64,000 nucleotides of DNA. It comes from Fibrobacter sp. (GTDB lineage: Bacteria > Fibrobacterota > Fibrobacteria > Fibrobacterales > Fibrobacteraceae). This document shows, in pieces, positions 49,049-57,459 of the stretch. The notes beneath the pieces are model-generated. The model did not search any database. It saw nothing but the letters and a program-made list of their open reading frames with translations, and had not been told where the DNA came from. Position 1 is the first letter of the stretch; each line of letters begins with the position of its first letter. The position numbers and the translations under genes were made by a program. Location: assembly GCA_017965445.1 (NCBI GenBank), contig JAGCPZ010000005.1, positions 1 through 64,000 of the forward strand, in the 5' to 3' direction.

Positions 49049-49082
49049 TTATGGGTATTAACCGTGTATGAGGATTAGGATT

Positions 49083-50957
49083 ATGAAAACGCTCTCTTTA
49101 GCAATTGTAGCGATTGCTGGTTTTGTTTCTGTGGCTAACGCCGCCCTCGCTGATGGCGGTGCAAAATTCTTGGGCAATATTACTACAGGTGGCCAAATCC
49201 GTAGCGATATGGGCACTTACTGGAACCAGATTACTCCCGAAAACGGTTGTAAGTGGGGCTCCATCCATTCCCTTTCTAACGGCAACAGCGGTACAAGCAA
49301 ATTTGCTTGGGACAACTACGACAAGTGCGAAGGCGCCTACAAGTGGGCCAAGGAAAAACCGGGCGAACGCCACTTCAAGTTCCATGCTCTCGTTTGGGGT
49401 TCCCAGTACCCGAATTTCCTTTGCAAAAAGAAAAATCCGGGCATTACTGTGGAATTGACGAAGAAATACATTACGGAATGGTTCGATGCCGTTGCCGCCA
49501 AGTTCCCCGACCTTGAATACATCGACGTGGTGAACGAAGCTATTTGGGCCGGTGATAACTATCACTCCGGTTACGGTAAGCCGGCTGCCGGTGCCGAAGG
49601 CCGCAGTACCGACGATACCGAATGCGGTGGCTCCTACATCATCGAAGCTCTCGGTGGCGACCGCGTTGTCAATGGCAAGCACCAGTACGACTTTATTACG
49701 ACAGCCTTCAAGATGGCCCGCGAACGTTGGCCGAAAGCAGTGCTTATCTATAACGACTATAACACGCTCTCCTGGCAGATGAACGAAGGTATCGAACTTG
49801 TGCAGACCATCGTCAAGAATGGTGCACCGGTGGATGCTTACGGCCAGCAGGCTCACGATTGCAAGGGCATGAGCAAGAACGATTTCGAAAGCAAGATGAC
49901 CCGCATCCACAACGAGACGGGCCTTCCGCTTCTGGTTTCGGAATACGATATCGGCGAAGCCGATGACAACAGACAAAAGAATGACTATGCAAACCAAATT
50001 CCGTTCATGTGGGAAACTCCCTGGGTTGCAGGTATCACCATTTGGGGCTACATCAACGGTTCCACCTGGGCAGCTAATACCGGTATTATCGAAAAGGACG
50101 GCAGAAAGCGTGCCGCAATGACCTGGCTCGAAGATTACTTTGCTAAAAACCTCGACAAGGGCAAAAACGATGTGACCTTCACGCCGGTGGAACCCGAACC
50201 GCAGCTTCCGTTCAAGGGGCAACCGATTGATATTCCGGGCAAGGTCGAAGCCGAAGATTTCGATATCCCGGGCAAGGGTGTCAACGACGACGGCACGAGC
50301 AACCAGTCTTATGGCGACGACTCCGAAAACCACGGCGACAGTGACTACCGCAAGGACACCGGCGTTGACCTGTACAAGAAGGCAACCGGCGTAGTCGTAG
50401 GCTACAACAGCGAAGGCGATTGGCTTGAATGGACTGTGAACGTGAAGGAAGCGGGCGACTACACGATGTTTGCCGCCGTGGCTGCCGCAGGTTCCACCTC
50501 CAGCTTCCAGCTCTCTCTCGATGGCAAGGCTCTTACCGACGCCGTTGCGGTTCCTGCTGCCAAGGAAGGCGAAGAAAACTACGATGATTACAACAAAGTC
50601 AACGCCAACGTGACCCTCCCGGCAGGTAAGCACATCCTCCGCATGGACGTGACTGGCGCCTGGTTCGATGTGGATTACTTCACGTTCGTCAAGGGCAAGG
50701 ACGCAAAGGACCCCGAACCGATTGAGAAAGGTAGCGACACGGATGCAATCCGCTCGAACATTCACATGGCAACTCCTGAACTCGCTGATTACGATGTCTT
50801 CGACATCAACGGTGTTCGCCTCGGTCGCATGAGCGCCTACTCTGTGGATGAGGCCGTGAACATGCTCAAGCATACGAGTGCCATTAAGGTTCAGGGCATT
50901 TATCTGCTGCGTTCCGTGAAAAAAGGAACAGTGAAGTCTGTCCGTATAGCCCGCTAA
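49083..50957 (+). CDS. GH10 endo-beta-1,4-xylanase with CBM6 and FPm-1 (array copy 1)
   Basis: 624-residue secreted xylanase cutting the xylan backbone. Signal peptide 1-20. Compact GH10 about 22-360: NQITPENGCKW, HALVWGSQYP, acid/base E152 in DVVNEAIW, nucleophile E287 in LVSEYDIGE. CBM6 about 377-540, FPm-1 about 555-624. I start at ATG 49083 (AGGATTAGGATT upstream); ATG 49068 in frame lies in the conserved leader. It is the most divergent of the five copies: it has a CKKKNPGITVEL stretch and no Gly-rich insert. Its own promoter and terminator make it monocistronic. Confidence 0.92.
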   Translation: MKTLSLAIVAIAGFVSVANAALADGGAKFLGNITTGGQIRSDMGTYWNQITPENGCKWGSIHSLSNGNSGTSKFAWDNYDKCEGAYKWAKEKPGERHFKFHALVWGSQYPNFLCKKKNPGITVELTKKYITEWFDAVAAKFPDLEYIDVVNEAIWAGDNYHSGYGKPAAGAEGRSTDDTECGGSYIIEALGGDRVVNGKHQYDFITTAFKMARERWPKAVLIYNDYNTLSWQMNEGIELVQTIVKNGAPVDAYGQQAHDCKGMSKNDFESKMTRIHNETGLPLLVSEYDIGEADDNRQKNDYANQIPFMWETPWVAGITIWGYINGSTWAANTGIIEKDGRKRAAMTWLEDYFAKNLDKGKNDVTFTPVEPEPQLPFKGQPIDIPGKVEAEDFDIPGKGVNDDGTSNQSYGDDSENHGDSDYRKDTGVDLYKKATGVVVGYNSEGDWLEWTVNVKEAGDYTMFAAVAAAGSTSSFQLSLDGKALTDAVAVPAAKEGEENYDDYNKVNANVTLPAGKHILRMDVTGAWFDVDYFTFVKGKDAKDPEPIEKGSDTDAIRSNIHMATPELADYDVFDINGVRLGRMSAYSVDEAVNMLKHTSAIKVQGIYLLRSVKKGTVKSVRIAR

Positions 50958-51008
50958 AAGATATCCTAATCCATAACTCCTGAAAAGGGAGCCTTAAAAT
51001 ACCTAAAG

Positions 51009-51040
51009 GCCTTCGAGGTAACACTCGAAGGTTCTTTTTT
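51009..51040 (+). terminator. GH10-array terminator, copy 1
   Basis: CCTTCGAG-GTAACA-CTCGAAGG followed by TTCTTTTTT. Equivalent hairpins with the same stem follow all five GH10 genes. Confidence 0.85.
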
Positions 51041-51104
51041 GATGTTTCTCTGTCATTTGTTCTACAGTTTGTTTCGGCATGGTTTGAACGTAAATTTTCC
51101 TTTA

Positions 51105-51176
51105 TGGATTTTTTATCAAGGGAAGATAAAGTTATCTGATGCTTTTTCTGAAAATAAGAGAATATGTTCAGAAAGG
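51105..51176 (+). promoter_or_regulatory. Bipartite hemicellulase promoter, site K
   Basis: TGGAT-TTTTT-ATCAA at 51105-51119; ATATGTTCAGAAAGG box at 51162-51176 (TA at 51163, spacing 44). Confidence 0.65.
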
Positions 51177-51213
51177 TATATGGGATGTTTAACTCGTTGG
51201 GATGAGAGTAATG

Positions 51214-53037
51214 ATGAGAAAAATCATTAGGGGTTTTGTATTCGCTGCACTTCTTGGTGGTGCAGTGGACGCCTTTGCAGGGCCTGGCCTAGCCGATGGT
51301 GGAGCCAAGTTCCTCGGCAATATTACGACTCGTGGCCAGGTTCGGAGTGACTTTGGCACTTATTGGAACCAGATTACCGCTGAAAACGAATGCAAGTGGG
51401 GGTCTATTGAAGGTTCCCGCGGTCGTTTCAATTGGAGCGGTTGTGATGCTTGCTATAACTGGGCAAAAAAGAACGGAGGCAAGTTCAAGTTCCACGCTCT
51501 CGTGTGGGGCGGCCAGTATCCGAATTGGCTGAATGGCCTTAGCGCCGACGAAACCAGGAAGGCTATTACCACATGGTTCGATGCCGTCGCCGAACGTTAC
51601 CCCGATCTCGAAATGATTGACGTGGTGAATGAAGCTATTCGTACCGGCAACAACAACTATCATTCTCCCTACGGAAAAGGCAACAATATTATTCCGGCTC
51701 TCGGTGGCGATAACGGCGGCAATTACGCTTTCGTTACGACTGCTTTCAAGATGGCCCGTGAACGTTGGCCGAAAGCTATCCTCATTTATAACGACTATAA
51801 TACTTTCAGATGGCAAATAAATGAAGGTATTCAGCTTGTAAACCAAATTGTCAAGGACGGGGCTCCGGTTGATGCTTATGGTCAGCAAGCCCACGACTTG
51901 ACCGACATGAACGCAAACGAATTCAAGAGCGCCTTGAACAAGATTCAGACAAGTGTCAAGAATGCCAAGGGCGAACCGATGCCGCTTTTCATTACCGAAT
52001 ACGATATCGGTACGGATAACGACAACCAGCAGAAACAACGCTATTCCGAACAAATTTCTGCATTCTGGGAATCTCCGCAGGTCGCAGGCATTACGCTCTG
52101 GGGTTACATTTATGGTGCCACTTGGACCACGAACGGAAACTCCGGTATCATCAAGAACAATCAGGACCGTCCGGCCATGACATGGCTCAAGGACTACTTT
52201 AAGCAGCACCTCAAGGATGGCAAGGACAACACGGGCCTTTTCGCTCCGTATGTACCGCCTGAACCTGTACCGCGCAAGCCGTTCAAGGGCTCTGCGTTGC
52301 CAATCCCGGGCAAGATTGAAGTCGAAGACTTTGATATTACTGGCGTCGGTGAAACTGATGGCGTGAGCAACGTCTCTTATAACGATGGCGATAGCGAAAA
52401 TCATGGTGATTCCGATTATCGCAAGGCGGACGCTCCGGATGCCGACCTTTACAAAAAGGCGACTGGCGTTATCATGGGTTATAACAATACGGGCGACTGG
52501 TTTGAATACTCTGTTGACGTGAAGGAAGCCGGCGACTACACTGTGTATGCTTCTGTTGCCGCAGATGGCTCGGGCGCGTTTACCCTCTCTGTCGATGGAA
52601 AGTCCGTGGGCGAGGTTGCTGTGACGGGCTCAAGCTGGGACACTTTCCAGGATGTCAAGGCTAACGTGACGCTCCCGGCAGGCAAGCATATCCTCCGCAT
52701 GGCGGTGACGACCCAGTTCTTCGATATTGACTACCTCAACTTCGTGGCCGGCAAGGACACGCCGAATCCGGGAGGCAGTGGAAACGAAAATGGCAACGAA
52801 AATCCGCCGGGTCCGGGCTCAGACGCTATCCAAACGAACATCCACATGGAAACCCCGGTTTTGGGCGACTACTACGTCTTTGACGTGAACGGTGTCCGCA
52901 TCGGCCGCTTGAGCGCCTATACCATGGACGAAGCTGTGACAACACTCAAGAATTCCAGCGCCATCAAGGTTCAGGGCGTTTACCTGCTCCGTTCCGTGAA
53001 GAATGGTGCCGTAAAGTCTGTCCGCGTCGCCCGCTAA
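51214..53037 (+). CDS. GH10 endo-beta-1,4-xylanase with CBM6 and FPm-1 (array copy 2)
   Basis: 607-residue secreted xylanase. Signal peptide to about 22. GH10 24-345 with NQITAENECKW, acid/base E140 (DVVNEAIR), nucleophile E262 (FITEYDIGT). No Gly-rich insert. CBM6 about 357-515, Asn/Gly/Pro linker NPGGSGNENGNENPPGPG, FPm-1 about 540-607. Three in-frame ATGs are possible (51202, 51211, 51214); GAGAG is best spaced for 51214. Own promoter K and terminator. Confidence 0.92.
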   Translation: MRKIIRGFVFAALLGGAVDAFAGPGLADGGAKFLGNITTRGQVRSDFGTYWNQITAENECKWGSIEGSRGRFNWSGCDACYNWAKKNGGKFKFHALVWGGQYPNWLNGLSADETRKAITTWFDAVAERYPDLEMIDVVNEAIRTGNNNYHSPYGKGNNIIPALGGDNGGNYAFVTTAFKMARERWPKAILIYNDYNTFRWQINEGIQLVNQIVKDGAPVDAYGQQAHDLTDMNANEFKSALNKIQTSVKNAKGEPMPLFITEYDIGTDNDNQQKQRYSEQISAFWESPQVAGITLWGYIYGATWTTNGNSGIIKNNQDRPAMTWLKDYFKQHLKDGKDNTGLFAPYVPPEPVPRKPFKGSALPIPGKIEVEDFDITGVGETDGVSNVSYNDGDSENHGDSDYRKADAPDADLYKKATGVIMGYNNTGDWFEYSVDVKEAGDYTVYASVAADGSGAFTLSVDGKSVGEVAVTGSSWDTFQDVKANVTLPAGKHILRMAVTTQFFDIDYLNFVAGKDTPNPGGSGNENGNENPPGPGSDAIQTNIHMETPVLGDYYVFDVNGVRIGRLSAYTMDEAVTTLKNSSAIKVQGVYLLRSVKNGAVKSVRVAR

Positions 53038-53085
53038 AAGAGTTCCTAATCCATACTCCTGAAAAGGAGCCTTAAATACCCAAAG

Positions 53086-53117
53086 GCCTTCGAGGTAACA
53101 CTCGGAGGTCCTTTTTT
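53086..53117 (+). terminator. GH10-array terminator, copy 2
   Basis: CCTTCGAG-GTAACA-CTCGGAGG with CCTTTTTT tail. Confidence 0.85.
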
Positions 53118-53172
53118 GACGTTATGTCCGCCTTAAAGGTTTTCCGGGGGCAGCTTTATAAACAATCCGTTA

Positions 53173-53244
53173 TGGACATTTTATCCACGGTAATTGGTTG
53201 CGTTAAAAAACTATTCAAAAAAAACGGAAATATGTTTAAAATGG
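53173..53244 (+). promoter_or_regulatory. Bipartite hemicellulase promoter, site L
   Basis: TGGAC-ATTTT-ATCCA at 53173-53187; ATATGTTTAAAATGG box at 53230-53244 (TA at 53231, spacing 44). Confidence 0.7.
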
Positions 53245-53280
53245 TTGTATGGGATTTTAAACCCTATGAGGATGTGGACT

Positions 53281-55194
53281 ATGAAATCAAATTTCATTAA
53301 AGGTATTGTATCTGCAGCGCTTTTGGGCGGTGCAGTTAGTGCTGTTGCCGGTCCGGGCTTGGCTGATGGTGCAGCTAAGTTTGTCGGTAACATAACAACT
53401 CGCGGTCAGGTCCAGAGCGACTTTGGCAAGTACTGGAACCAGATTACCGCAGAAAACGAATGTAAGTGGGCTTCTATCGAAGGCTCCCGCGGTCGTTATA
53501 ACTGGTCGGGGTGCGATGCCTGCTATAACTGGGCTAAGAACAATGGCGGTCACTTCAAGTTCCACGCATTGGTGTGGGGCTCTCAGTACCCGAACTGGTT
53601 GAACGGCCTTAGCGTTGACGAAACCAAGAAGGCGATTACCGCCTGGTTCGATGCGGTCAAGCAGCATTACCCCGAAATCGAAATGATCGACGTGGTGAAC
53701 GAGGCTATCCGTACGGGTAACAACAACTACCACTCTGGCTACGGCAAGAACAACAATATTATTGGCGCTCTCGGTGGCGATAACGGCGGTAACTACCAGT
53801 TCGTGACGACCGCTTTCAAGATGGCTCGTGAACGTTGGCCGAAGGCAATCTTGATTTATAACGACTACAATACCGTTCAATGGCAAAAGAACGAAGGTAT
53901 CGACCTTATCAACACCATCAAGAGGAATGGTGCTCCGGTTGACGCTTATGGTTTGCAGGCTCATGACATGATGACTCAGGGCGGTGGCGCTGGTGGTACT
54001 GGCGGTGGCGGCGGCTGCTTGAACATCAATACTCTCAAGAGTGTCATTAGCGAAATTTGGAACAAGACCCAGACTCCGATGTTCATTTCTGAATACGATA
54101 TCGGTACTGATAACGACAACGTCCAGAAACAGTGCTATCAGGAACAGATTTCCTACTTCATGGAAAATGAACACATTGCCGGTATCACCCTTTGGGGATA
54201 CGTCTATGGTGCGACATGGGTGACCAACGGCAACTCCGGTATCATCAAGAACGGCAATGACCGCCCGGCAATGACTTGGCTCAAGGATTACCTCTCCAAG
54301 AACAAGGGCGTCAATACGACCGGCCTCAACACTGGCGTTGTCACTCCGGTGGAACCTGTTCCGCAGGAACCGTTCAAGGGCTCTCCGATTGCTATTCCGG
54401 GCAAGGTCGAAGTTGAAGATTTCGATAAGCCGGGCCAGGGCAAGAATGACGACGGAACAAGCAATGAATCCTATGGTGACGATTTCGAAAATCACGGCGA
54501 TTCCGACTACCGCAAGGATACAGGCGCCGACCTCTACAAGAAGGCGACTGGCGTTATCTTGGGCTATAACAATACTGGCGACTGGTTCGAATACACCGTC
54601 AACGTTGCCGAAGCTGGTGATTACACCGCAATCGCATCTGTTGCTACAGAAGGTTCGGGTACATTCACGCTCTCTATCGACGGCAAGTCTATTGGCGAAT
54701 TCGAAGTCTCTGGAACAAGCTGGGACGAATTTAACGATGTGAAGAAGAAAGTGACGCTCACCGCAGGCAAGCACGTGCTCCGTCTCGATGTAACGAAGGA
54801 ATACTTCGACATCGACTACATCAACTTTGTAAAGGGCGAAGTTGCCGACAATCCGGGTGGTAATGGCGGCGACAATCCTGGTGGCAACGGTGGCGATAAT
54901 CCGGGTGGCAACGGCGGTGACAATCCGGGTGGCAACGGTGGCGACAATCCGGGTGGTAACGGCGGCGACAATCCGGGCCAAGCCATCCAGACGAAACTTC
55001 ACATGGAAGCCCCTGTCCTCAGTGCTTACGATGTGTTTGACGTGAATGGCGTCCGTCTCGGCCGCATGATGGCCTACACCATGGACGAAGCCGTGACTAC
55101 GCTCAAAAACACAAGCGAAATCAAGGTTCAGGGCATCTATCTGCTCCGCTCCGTGAGGAATGGCGCTGTCAAGACAGTCCGCGTCGCTCGCTAA
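53281..55194 (+). CDS. GH10 endo-beta-1,4-xylanase with Gly-rich insert, CBM6 and FPm-1 (array copy 3)
   Basis: 637-residue secreted xylanase. Signal peptide to about 23. GH10 24-350 with acid/base E141 (DVVNEAIR) and nucleophile E271 (FISEYDIGT). A Gly-rich insert with one Cys (QGGGAGGTGGGGGC, 233-246) sits between the barrel strands carrying LQAHD and the nucleophile. CBM6 about 363-520. The linker to FPm-1 is expanded into six DNPGGNGG-type octapeptides (about 522-563), encoded by 24-bp tandem repeats. FPm-1 567-637. ATG 53281 follows AGGATGTGG; in-frame ATGs upstream lie in the leader, which is not in frame in copies 4 and 5. Confidence 0.92.
   Translation: MKSNFIKGIVSAALLGGAVSAVAGPGLADGAAKFVGNITTRGQVQSDFGKYWNQITAENECKWASIEGSRGRYNWSGCDACYNWAKNNGGHFKFHALVWGSQYPNWLNGLSVDETKKAITAWFDAVKQHYPEIEMIDVVNEAIRTGNNNYHSGYGKNNNIIGALGGDNGGNYQFVTTAFKMARERWPKAILIYNDYNTVQWQKNEGIDLINTIKRNGAPVDAYGLQAHDMMTQGGGAGGTGGGGGCLNINTLKSVISEIWNKTQTPMFISEYDIGTDNDNVQKQCYQEQISYFMENEHIAGITLWGYVYGATWVTNGNSGIIKNGNDRPAMTWLKDYLSKNKGVNTTGLNTGVVTPVEPVPQEPFKGSPIAIPGKVEVEDFDKPGQGKNDDGTSNESYGDDFENHGDSDYRKDTGADLYKKATGVILGYNNTGDWFEYTVNVAEAGDYTAIASVATEGSGTFTLSIDGKSIGEFEVSGTSWDEFNDVKKKVTLTAGKHVLRLDVTKEYFDIDYINFVKGEVADNPGGNGGDNPGGNGGDNPGGNGGDNPGGNGGDNPGGNGGDNPGQAIQTKLHMEAPVLSAYDVFDVNGVRLGRMMAYTMDEAVTTLKNTSEIKVQGIYLLRSVRNGAVKTVRVAR
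54845..54990 (+). repeat. 24-bp coding tandem repeat (linker of GH10 copy 3)
   Basis: Six units of the type AATCCGGGTGGCAACGGCGG plus TGAC, in frame, encoding DNPGGNGG octapeptides. Units differ mainly at third codon positions. Homologous linkers in copies 4 and 5 have two or three units of the DNPGQGG type. Confidence 0.85.
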
Positions 55195-55248
55195 AAAGTT
55201 CCTAATCCATAACTCCCCACCCTTAAGGGGAGCCTTAAATACCCAAAG

Positions 55249-55281
55249 GCCTTCGAGGTACCCTCCTCGAAGGTTCTTTTT
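55249..55281 (+). terminator. GH10-array terminator, copy 3
   Basis: CCTTCGAGG/CCTCGAAGG stem, TTCTTTTT tail. Confidence 0.85.
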
Positions 55282-55308
55282 ATGCCTGCATACAGCACTT
55301 TTCGAGGT

Positions 55309-55394
55309 GTTGACAAGTTTCCATTACATTTTGTCAACGATAAATTTTTGCGTTTTTGGGGCGATTTCTCAAAACAAGAATATGTTTATAATGG
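55309..55394 (+). promoter_or_regulatory. Bipartite hemicellulase promoter, site M (altered repeat)
   Basis: The right half-site GTCAA (55333-55337) is in the expected place 44 bp before TA of ATATGTTTATAATGG (55380-55394), but the left half is ATTAC. A further GTTGACAA at 55309 pairs perfectly with TTGTCAAC at 55331, giving a wider dyad. Confidence 0.5.
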
Positions 55395-55430
55395 TTGTAT
55401 GGGTTATTTAACCTATGAGGAATGTGGATT

Positions 55431-57242
55431 ATGGACTCAAAACTTATCAAAAGTTTGGTTACCGCTGCACTTTTGGGCGGTGCCGTTAACGCTGTTGCTG
55501 GTCCCGGCTTGGCAGATGGCGCAGCAAAGTTTGTCGGTAACATTACGACTCGTGGTCAAGTCCGTAGCGACTTTACGCAACTGTGGAACCAGATTACCGC
55601 AGAAAACGAATGTAAATGGCAGTCTATCGAAGGTTCTCGTGGCCGTTACAACTGGAGCGGTTGCGATGCTGCCTTTAATTGGGCTAAAAATAACGGTGGC
55701 CACTTCAAGTTCCACGCTCTGGTGTGGGGCTCCCAGTACCCGAACTGGCTGAACGGTCTTAGCGCCGACGAAACCAAGAAGGCAATTACCGCCTGGATGG
55801 ACGCTGTCAAGCAACATTACCCCGAACTCGAAATGATTGACGTGGTGAACGAAGCCATCAAGTCGGGTGGCAAGTACCATTCCAATTACGGCTCGCAAGG
55901 CAATAACAACATTGTTGCCGCCCTCGGTGGCGACAACGGCAACTACGAATTTGTGCAAACGGCATTCAAGATGGCCCGCGAACGTTGGCCGAAGGCAATC
56001 TTAATCTATAACGACTACAATACCGTCCAGTGGCAGAAAAACGAAGGTATCGACCTTATTCAGAAACTGAAGAAAGGGGGAGCTCCGGTGGATGCCTACG
56101 GCTTGCAGGCTCACGACATGATGAGCCAGGGCGGTGGCCAGGGTGGTACCGGTGGCGGCGGCTCCTGCTTGAGCATCAACACTCTGAAGAGCACCATTGA
56201 AGAAATTTGGAACAAGACCCAGATTCCGTTGTTCATTAGCGAATACGATATCTTCACAAGCAATGACAATGTCCAGAAGCAGTGCTATCAGGAACAGATT
56301 TCCTACTTTATGGAAAATGAACATATTGCCGGTATCACCATTTGGGGCTATATCTACGGCGCTACATGGAATGACGGTACATCCGGTATCATCAAGGACA
56401 ACAAGGACCGTCCGGCCATGACTTGGCTGAAGGAATACCTGAAGTCTAACAAGGGTGTCAACACGACCGGCCTTGCTACGGGTGAAGTGACGCCTGTGGA
56501 TCCTGTTCCGCAGGAACCGTTCAAGGGCTCTCCGATTGCCATTCCGGGCAAGGTCGAAGTTGAAGACTTCGATAAGCCGGGCCAGGGCAAGAACGAAGAC
56601 GGCACAAGCAATGCCTCTTATGGCGATGATGCCACGAACCAGGGCGATTCCGACTACCGCAAGGACACTGGTGTTGATATCTATGAAAAGGCAACCGGTA
56701 AAATTGTTGGCTACAACAATACGGGTGACTGGCTCGAATGGACGGTCAACATTGCAGAAGCCGGTGACTACACTGCTATTGCTTCTGCCGCTACGAAAGG
56801 CGAGGGAACATTCACTCTCTCCATCGATGGCAAGTCTGTTGGCGAATTCTCGGTTACAGGCGAGAGCTTCGATGACTTCGCCGACGTGAAGCAGAAAGTG
56901 ACGCTCCCAGCAGGTAAGCACATTCTCCGCATGGAAGTAACGAAGGAATACTTTGATATCGACTACATCAACTTTGTAAAGGGCGAAGTTGCCGACAATC
57001 CGGGTCAGGGTGGCGACAATCCAGGTCAAGCCATCCAGACGAGAATCCACATGGAAACTCCGGTGCTGGGCGCCTACGATGTCTTTGACGTGAACGGCGT
57101 GCGTCTCGGTCGCATGAGAGCATACACTATGGACGAAGCTGTGAACACGCTCAAGACCACGAGCGATATCAAGACTCAGGGCGTCTATCTGCTCCGCTCC
57201 GTGAAAAATGGCGCAGTGAAGACGGTCCGTGTCGCCCGCTAA
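55431..57242 (+). CDS. GH10 endo-beta-1,4-xylanase with Gly-rich insert, CBM6 and FPm-1 (array copy 4)
   Basis: 603-residue secreted xylanase very close to copy 3. Signal peptide to about 23. GH10 24-350 with E141 (DVVNEAIK) and nucleophile Glu in FISEYDIFT. Gly-rich insert QGGGQGGTGGGGSC as in copies 3 and 5. The CDAC pair of copies 2 and 3 is CDAA here, so a possible disulfide there is lost. CBM6 about 361-520, short linker DNPGQGGDNPGQ, FPm-1 about 536-603. The start is fixed because the upstream ATGAGG is out of frame. Own promoter and terminator. Confidence 0.92.
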   Translation: MDSKLIKSLVTAALLGGAVNAVAGPGLADGAAKFVGNITTRGQVRSDFTQLWNQITAENECKWQSIEGSRGRYNWSGCDAAFNWAKNNGGHFKFHALVWGSQYPNWLNGLSADETKKAITAWMDAVKQHYPELEMIDVVNEAIKSGGKYHSNYGSQGNNNIVAALGGDNGNYEFVQTAFKMARERWPKAILIYNDYNTVQWQKNEGIDLIQKLKKGGAPVDAYGLQAHDMMSQGGGQGGTGGGGSCLSINTLKSTIEEIWNKTQIPLFISEYDIFTSNDNVQKQCYQEQISYFMENEHIAGITIWGYIYGATWNDGTSGIIKDNKDRPAMTWLKEYLKSNKGVNTTGLATGEVTPVDPVPQEPFKGSPIAIPGKVEVEDFDKPGQGKNEDGTSNASYGDDATNQGDSDYRKDTGVDIYEKATGKIVGYNNTGDWLEWTVNIAEAGDYTAIASAATKGEGTFTLSIDGKSVGEFSVTGESFDDFADVKQKVTLPAGKHILRMEVTKEYFDIDYINFVKGEVADNPGQGGDNPGQAIQTRIHMETPVLGAYDVFDVNGVRLGRMRAYTMDEAVNTLKTTSDIKTQGVYLLRSVKNGAVKTVRVAR

Positions 57243-57286
57243 AAGAAATCCTGATTCATAATTCCTCTAAAGGGAACATATCCAAA

Positions 57287-57324
57287 AACCTTCGAGATTT
57301 ACACTCGAAGGTTCTTTTTTTTTT
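57287..57324 (+). terminator. GH10-array terminator, copy 4
   Basis: AACCTTCGAG/CTCGAAGGTT stem and T10 tail. Confidence 0.85.
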
Positions 57325-57363
57325 GCGAAAAAAGCAATCGTTCCTATTGTGTTCATTCCGTCA

Positions 57364-57435
57364 TGGATTTTTAGTCAATGGTAAATCGTTGACATACTGA
57401 ATAAATTGAAAAAAATGAAAATATGTTTATAAAGG
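57364..57435 (+). promoter_or_regulatory. Bipartite hemicellulase promoter, site N
   Basis: TGGAT-TTTTA-GTCAA at 57364-57378; ATATGTTTATAAAGG box at 57421-57435 (TA at 57422, spacing 44). Confidence 0.65.
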
Positions 57436-57459
57436 TTTTGAATGTATGAGGATGTGGGA

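Noticed and set aside
53194..53280. N-terminal extension of GH10 copy 3 to 53194
   Set aside because: The region contains the promoter box and leader; in copies 4 and 5 the equivalent ATGAGG is out of frame, and the signal peptide begins at 53281.
54845..54990. Possible CRISPR-like array in the 24-bp repeats
   Set aside because: Repeats are contiguous without spacers and in frame, encoding a glycine-rich linker. No CRISPR array or cas gene is seen.
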